A stretch of DNA of 64,000 nt, taken from NCBI RefSeq assembly GCF_030272615.1, contig NC_081406.1, forward strand, positions 233,732,396-233,796,395, read 5' to 3'. Shown in pieces: positions 59,131 through 64,000 of the stretch (its first letter is position 1; each line of letters begins with the position of its first letter). Below the pieces are notes generated by a model that was given only the letters and a program-made list of their open reading frames with translations, was not told the DNA's origin and did no database searches. The position numbers were made by a program, and so were the translations under genes. Source of the stretch: Cryptomeria japonica. Lineage: Eukaryota; Streptophyta; Pinopsida; Cupressales; Cupressaceae.

Positions 59131-60560
59131 GGTCTTTCTTCACACACAAAAAAGTCGATCTATCGAAACTTTGGAGCGTAACATTCACAAACTATGCAAA
59201 AGGATATCACAAGTACAGAAGTCTTCTTAGAACTAGTTATATAGAAGTTAAAATGTTAATTAAACTTAGATTCTCTTCAATTATGAAGACTATTTTATTT
59301 AGATAGTTTTCTTGGCTAAAAAAGAAGCTTGATTTTGACAAGTTGATGAAAAGTATTTAAAAAAAAAAGAGAAACCTTTTTATTGTGTCATCTAATAGAA
59401 TCAACTTAGGAATGATGAATTTACAAAGAAGTCAACATGAAACCAACTTCATATGAAAGAGAATTGAATTGACTATTAGAATCCAAAATATGAAGAAACT
59501 TGAGCCAGTACATTAAGAGTTATAATCAATTCTTTTGTTGCAACCCTGTCAACAAGGGTTTTATGACACTTTTGACAAAAACCATTAGAACTTTCTCTAT
59601 AATACATGGATGACCTTCAAACCCGTCTTGAATTAAAGATAAATCTTCATTATAAAACCTCAAATAGGTTAGTAGGGGTCGGATTCAATCCAAATCTTAT
59701 TAGGAAAAATATCTAAAGCAACAAATAATCATGACTGTTTAAAACAACAGTTAAAAGTATTGAACAAAATATCAATTTTCTCATTGAATCTTCATCATAA
59801 ACATTTTTTAATACATACTTTATAGCAATAAAATTCCTTCCTATTTATCCAACAACCAATTACATGCAAGTTTTACTTTCAAACTGATATACAACCCTGT
59901 AATTGTCACAGCCCTGTATAATTAAGTGACAGTAATGGGCTTTATTTGATCTAGCCTTACAAGACTTTCCTCCAACTCTATCACACACACTTAATCCGAA
60001 TAAATGATGGATTTTATAGCCTCTTATGGTTCTATAACTATTCCATCTATCCCTAAGACCTAAATGTACAATTTGACAATATTTTATGCATTGTTGCATT
60101 ACATCTTTTTAGTGACACCTTGACAACTTTTGCCTTTTGACATGAATGACCACTAAACAATACTTAGATAATTTGAACACCTTAGAATGGACACAAAACA
60201 ATATATTAAACCTTTATTACCCTTCCATGGGTACATTTACATTATTTGAACAATCAAGACCTGAATAGAACTATTTGACACCTTTTGACAAAATGGCACA
60301 GTTAGCCTTACACATTGATTTCAAGCTTGACAAGCTTGTTTATTTCTCATTACTCATGATGAGTATGTAGCTTCTTAATCTTAGTACCATTTAGTTCTCC
60401 ATTTTATTTAAGTAATAGGAGAGTATGGATGTCTAGAAGTGGAAGAGAAATGGAAGAAGTCCATTAGAACTCCACAAGTCTACAAATCAAATCATCAGTG
60501 TAGCCTGCCCCAAAGAAAGCACCCTAGCAAAGCCAAAGGTCACCGTGAAGTGATTAACTA
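59131..60560. other. Region upstream of CACTA transposase, no gene seen
   Basis: 1.4 kb, AT-rich. Open frames here (for example 60099-59860 minus) have no recognisable motif. It should contain the right end of the CACTA element, but I could not identify its inverted repeat, and the start of element E is also undefined. Confidence 0.5.
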
Positions 60561-60569
60561 TTGCTAAAA

Positions 60570-60900
60570 GGGGATAGGAGTTATACCGATACCCGATAGA
60601 CACATCAAGATGATATACACTGACCAAGTCATTACTAAAGTATCATCGACGTGCCTTTTGCTATCAGAACATGTAAATTGTTGTCTTGTCGACAGCCGAT
60701 AAGGCTATCGGTAAGAATTACACTGATAGGAAGAGAAGCCTTAGTCATCGGTACAACTTAAAGAGATTGGGGTGTAATATTTCAAGCTATCCCAACACCC
60801 GGTGGAAACAATAGAGTAGGAGATTCATCAGGGAAAAAGTAACTATCGGCAGAGGTTGCTCAAGGTTATGTCGATACCCGATGGAGGGCTCGGGAAGACA
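60570..60900. promoter_or_regulatory. Cluster of TATCGG/CCGATA motifs, with hairpin
   Basis: At least six copies of CCGATA, TATCGG or close forms (CCGATACCCGATA, TATCGGTA, CATCGGTA, CTATCGGC, TCGATACCCGATGG). 60696-60711 is a perfect hairpin: CCGATA, loop AGGC, TATCGG. It stands upstream of the LORF-like frame of element E, as the hairpin array does in element B. Function is inferred from position. Confidence 0.45.
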
Positions 60901-61149
60901 CACATTGATAAAAAACAAAGCGACTTAAATAATGAAATATTGCCAATGGCACCAAAAGAGTAATTCATTGGGAAAGCATATACTGATGAGCCGTTACATA
61001 TACAATTCAAAACTAAAACCAAAGCAACCTGTATTTAATGCGTGCAATTGAGTAGATTGATGTCTCACACGAGGCAAATTAAGAACCAAATGCAGGTTGC
61101 GTCTTAGTAAAAAAAACACAAGGTGAGAATTATTGCTCACACTTCATCA

Positions 61150-64000
61150 CACATCGTGGAGGTTTCAAGTTCATCAAGAAGAAAGGGGAGTGCTAAGGGT
61201 TCCCAATCCACGTCTAAAAAATCCAAAACAATGGAAGTCCATCCTGCATGAAAACAAAATCAAGATATCATTGATCAATTGCAGTCCCTAGGCCCAAAAT
61301 CAAGGAGATCGAAACATTTTCTCAGAAAAGACCAGCTTGAGGATAGGTTTAAAGGGGTTGGAGATGTGTGCACAAAGGTGAGAGGTTATGAACTCTTCCT
61401 GTTTCATTTTCTGAGAAAGGACAAAGAAGTGCCAATTTGTAACCCATTGATAACCAACTTAGGTAAACTAGTTGTTCAGATTGATGGAAGTCTTGGTCAA
61501 AAATTACAATTCTATGAAGAGATGCATTCAGTTTCCAAATGGTGAAGTGTTTATTAGATTTAGCCATGGTACCGTATATGAATTTTTTAGCTTAAACCCT
61601 AACCCTGATGTACCCTTGTCATTTGAAGAACTAGAGAAGGAATTTGTTAAAACGGATACTACTTATAAAGGGTGGAACTTATCTTTCCACAAGGTTTAGA
61701 AGTGCATTCTAACCGAAGAGGATGCTCCCCCATTCAACATGGACATTTTTAGACACTACTTACAATACACCTATATGTCATGCAGATAGGTTGGAGGTAT
61801 AGAGGTCCCTAATGTAGCTAATATAGGGCCGCTGGTGTTAGGAACAAATGTACAAATGTATGAGCCAAGACCCTTTGATTATGCTACTTATGTTGTAGAA
61901 AAATTACATGAAGGTTTCTTGAACCTCAGAGATAATAGGGAGCCCACTTTCAATTTTTAATTGTTGTTAATGCATTTGATTTTATTTTATGGAAGATTTA
62001 GGGGTATGTGGCCAATGAATTTAAAATTGAACATAGTAGTCAGAGTAGGTAAAGAACAACTAGTATAGATGTGGACATTAGTTTGGAATTCATGATATGT
62101 GAAATCAAACTACATCAAGTTTGAAGAGCTAATAGTAAAGCCATTATACCAGATGTATGGTGTCCCATGTGAAGGATCTATTTCCATTGAAGTTAAAAAT
62201 TTTCTTAGACCTGTTGCTTTTTATGAAAGAGGTATTGTCAATCACAACTGGGGCGATTGGTTTGTTCACAAGGATTTTACTTTCTTCAGGATTTATGGTT
62301 TCGAAGGAACCCAATATTTGTTGCCAAAACTTGTACTAGATAGAATTTCTTATCAGGAGATTGTGACACAATTAAGTGTTTCGAATGCCAAACATTTTGG
62401 AGGTATGCATAAGAAGACTTTCTTTCTCGGGACTCTTAGTTGTGGGGGTTTTACCATTGTATCAATGAAGGCTTATGAAGCCATTGATAGGAAACTGATT
62501 GAAGAATATAATTTGTTCAAATATGCTGCTAGGGTCAATTTTGACCCTGATGAATATATTCACAATTGCAAGAAAAGTCAAAATCTGGGAGATTATATTC
62601 ATGTCTACTTGGAAGTAGGGGACATGTTTAGAAACATGGAGGAGGAAGAGGCCTAGATGACCATAGATGAATTAGACAAGAAATTAGAAGAAAAGAAAAA
62701 GAGATTGCAAGAAATGGTAACTGAAAAAGAAGAGAGTGAAGGCGAATCCGAAGAAGTTGAGGTGGTATCTAGGCATTAAGCACTAGACATAGCAGAAGAG
62801 CCAGAATTGCAAGAGAAAATTGTTGCTAGACAGAACATCCATAGTGATGCAAGACACAATGAGTATTCTACCTTTGTGTCTGATGATTTTTTTATTAAGT
62901 CAAAACAATTTAAATCCTTTTAATATAATTTCAAAGGGAAAAAACTGAGCGACTCTATCCCAAATGTAACCCCTAAAAAAGAATTAGAATTGTTGGGGAA
63001 ACTAAAGGAGGAAATCAGTTTAGAATTGACCACTATAACCCCTCAAAGGGGAAGACATCTTCTTAGTGAAGCATACATCATCATTTTTCTGGGATGGGAC
63101 ATGAGTGCATCATTTATTTTTGATAGCATGTTACATTCTGAGAATAAGGATTTGAAAATTGGAAATTCAGGGGGTAAATGATGTGTATGTCGGCTCTAGA
63201 TTTGACCTGAATGAAGAGGCTTTTCTTTTATGGGCTCTTTACCCTCCAAATAAGAGGCCAAAATTCATTGATGTGGATAAAGCCTTTGGTCACATGATGA
63301 AATTGAAAGTTGGTGAAGTAGATCCCATTGTTACTGCTAATATCAGTATTGATATTTCAAAATTTAATAAAGCACAATTGGTCAAAGTGATCAAAGAAAG
63401 AGATTAGTACAAGGGATTATATGAAAAATTGCTAAAAAGAGGAGGATAGCCTGTGCCACAAATCCATGATGGGTCTTAGTGGAAAAATAAATGTGAGGAA
63501 GTGCAACTAAAAAATAAAAAGTTGAAAAGGCAAATGTAGAGTGTGAGGGCTGACACAGCCTCTGTTTTATTGACTAAGAGATTTGAAAAATTGTAGGGTT
63601 TCCTTGAAGATTTTTGAGTTGTTTATCAAAAGAATATGGATAATGCAATATCTCACAACTGGATTTATAATAGACTAGGAACTCTATTGCATGATAAGAA
63701 AATGACCAATACAGATGCTGAAGTCATTAAAGGAATACAAAAGCTATTGAAAAAGCATGAAGACTTTGACACAAATTGCATAATGAATTTAATGAATGTA
63801 AGGAAATAGTACAACATGGTTTTCCAGAAATGGAAGATCTAAATGGACAGATTAAGGATAAGTATAAATGGATTGTGGAGTACCAAAGTCTTCTCATTGC
63901 TTCCCTTAACATTTCCCGATCTGATGTACTTGACATGACAGACACAATCGAGCAGATAGAAAACTTCATCACTTTGGAGATTGTGGTCAGAGATATTATC
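61150..64000 (+). pseudogene. Element E: divergent LORF relative, broken, runs off window
   Basis: Pieces in three frames follow the LORF order. 61472-61560 VKNYNSMKRCIQFPNGEVFI matches LORF LNYDLVTRCIRDVNGKTRVE. 61866-61915 RPFDYATYVVEKLHEGF matches ITFDYASFITDAIHGGL. 61951-62010 LLLMHLILFYGRFRGMW matches YSLLMHLFLFKGGDYF. 62238-62335 NHNWGDWFVHKDF and GFEGTQYLLP match HNWGDIYLYPVS and GFRGTPFLLP. 63024-63130 TTITPQRGRHLLSEAYI and GWDMSASFIFDS match KTITPEQGRDMVAQ and EWDIADALVLDA. 63190-63310 FDLNEEAFLLWAL...GHMM matches FNKDNAALVMWSL...GGMM. A Lys/Glu-rich, coiled-coil-like tail follows. Stops and frameshifts are frequent. The element around it is undefined. Confidence 0.65.

Noticed and set aside
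59860-60099. 79-residue minus-strand frame with several Cys
   Set aside because: No recognisable domain, no neighbouring coding signal, and stops close by in an AT-rich region.
59131-60600. Search for CACTA terminal inverted repeats
   Set aside because: Only isolated CACTA/TAGTG pentamers were seen, without matching subterminal repeats, so no element end is called.
1-64000. CRISPR arrays, rRNA, tRNA genes, bacterial-type operons
   Set aside because: No short regularly spaced direct repeats, tRNA cloverleaf or rRNA text seen. The tRNA-like matches are the retrotransposon primer sites.

Overview
The window is plant nuclear repeat DNA, AT-rich and built almost wholly of nested transposable elements. 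I see no intact host gene, rRNA, tRNA or CRISPR array. Long nested LTR retrotransposons, Tat/Ogre-type Ty3-gypsy with very long LTRs, Met-tRNA-primed Ty1-copia and a CACTA transposon indicate a seed plant with a large, repeat-filled genome. A conifer is plausible, but that is inference and the species cannot be read from the sequence.

Left half (1-39087). Element A is a Ty3-gypsy element running from before the window to 39087 (partial 5' LTR 1-519, 3' LTR 38345-39087). It keeps a decayed gag-protease frame (3246-6137) and the extreme integrase C-terminus (30859-31240) but has no RT core. It carries an antisense plant-mobile-domain-like frame (about 34800-33003). Element B (6955-30853, flanked by cttcc/cttct) is inserted in it. 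B is a Tat/Ogre-like gypsy element with gag, protease, an extra plant-type RNase H, RT, gypsy RNase H and integrase at 17261-24105. It lies between very long LTRs (6.6 kb right; 10.1 kb left, enlarged by a partial internal duplication). Each LTR repeat unit carries a sense open frame of about 1,210 codons, called LORF here, unrelated to gag or pol.

Right half (39088-64000). Element C (39421-47162, minus strand, TSD caatt) is a Ty1-copia element with a decayed gag-pol. A CACTA-type TNP2 transposase pseudogene (59130 down to 47577, minus strand) is split by element D (49997-57380, minus strand, TSD ttttc). D has copia-type LTR ends and a Met-tRNA primer site, a coiled-coil/zinc-knuckle gag-like frame and a large second frame of about 1,000 codons, but no polymerase. 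From about 61150 to the window end, element E carries a highly divergent, broken relative of the B LORF, in the same order over hundreds of residues.

The main discovery candidate is the LORF family: a large protein of globular domain, basic NLS-like segment, acidic linker and coiled-coil tail. It sits inside the LTRs of a Tat-like element, appears to have its own upstream TATA box and hairpin/G-box repeat array, and has a divergent relative in another element in the same window. All frames carry stops or frameshifts, so every copy here looks inactive.
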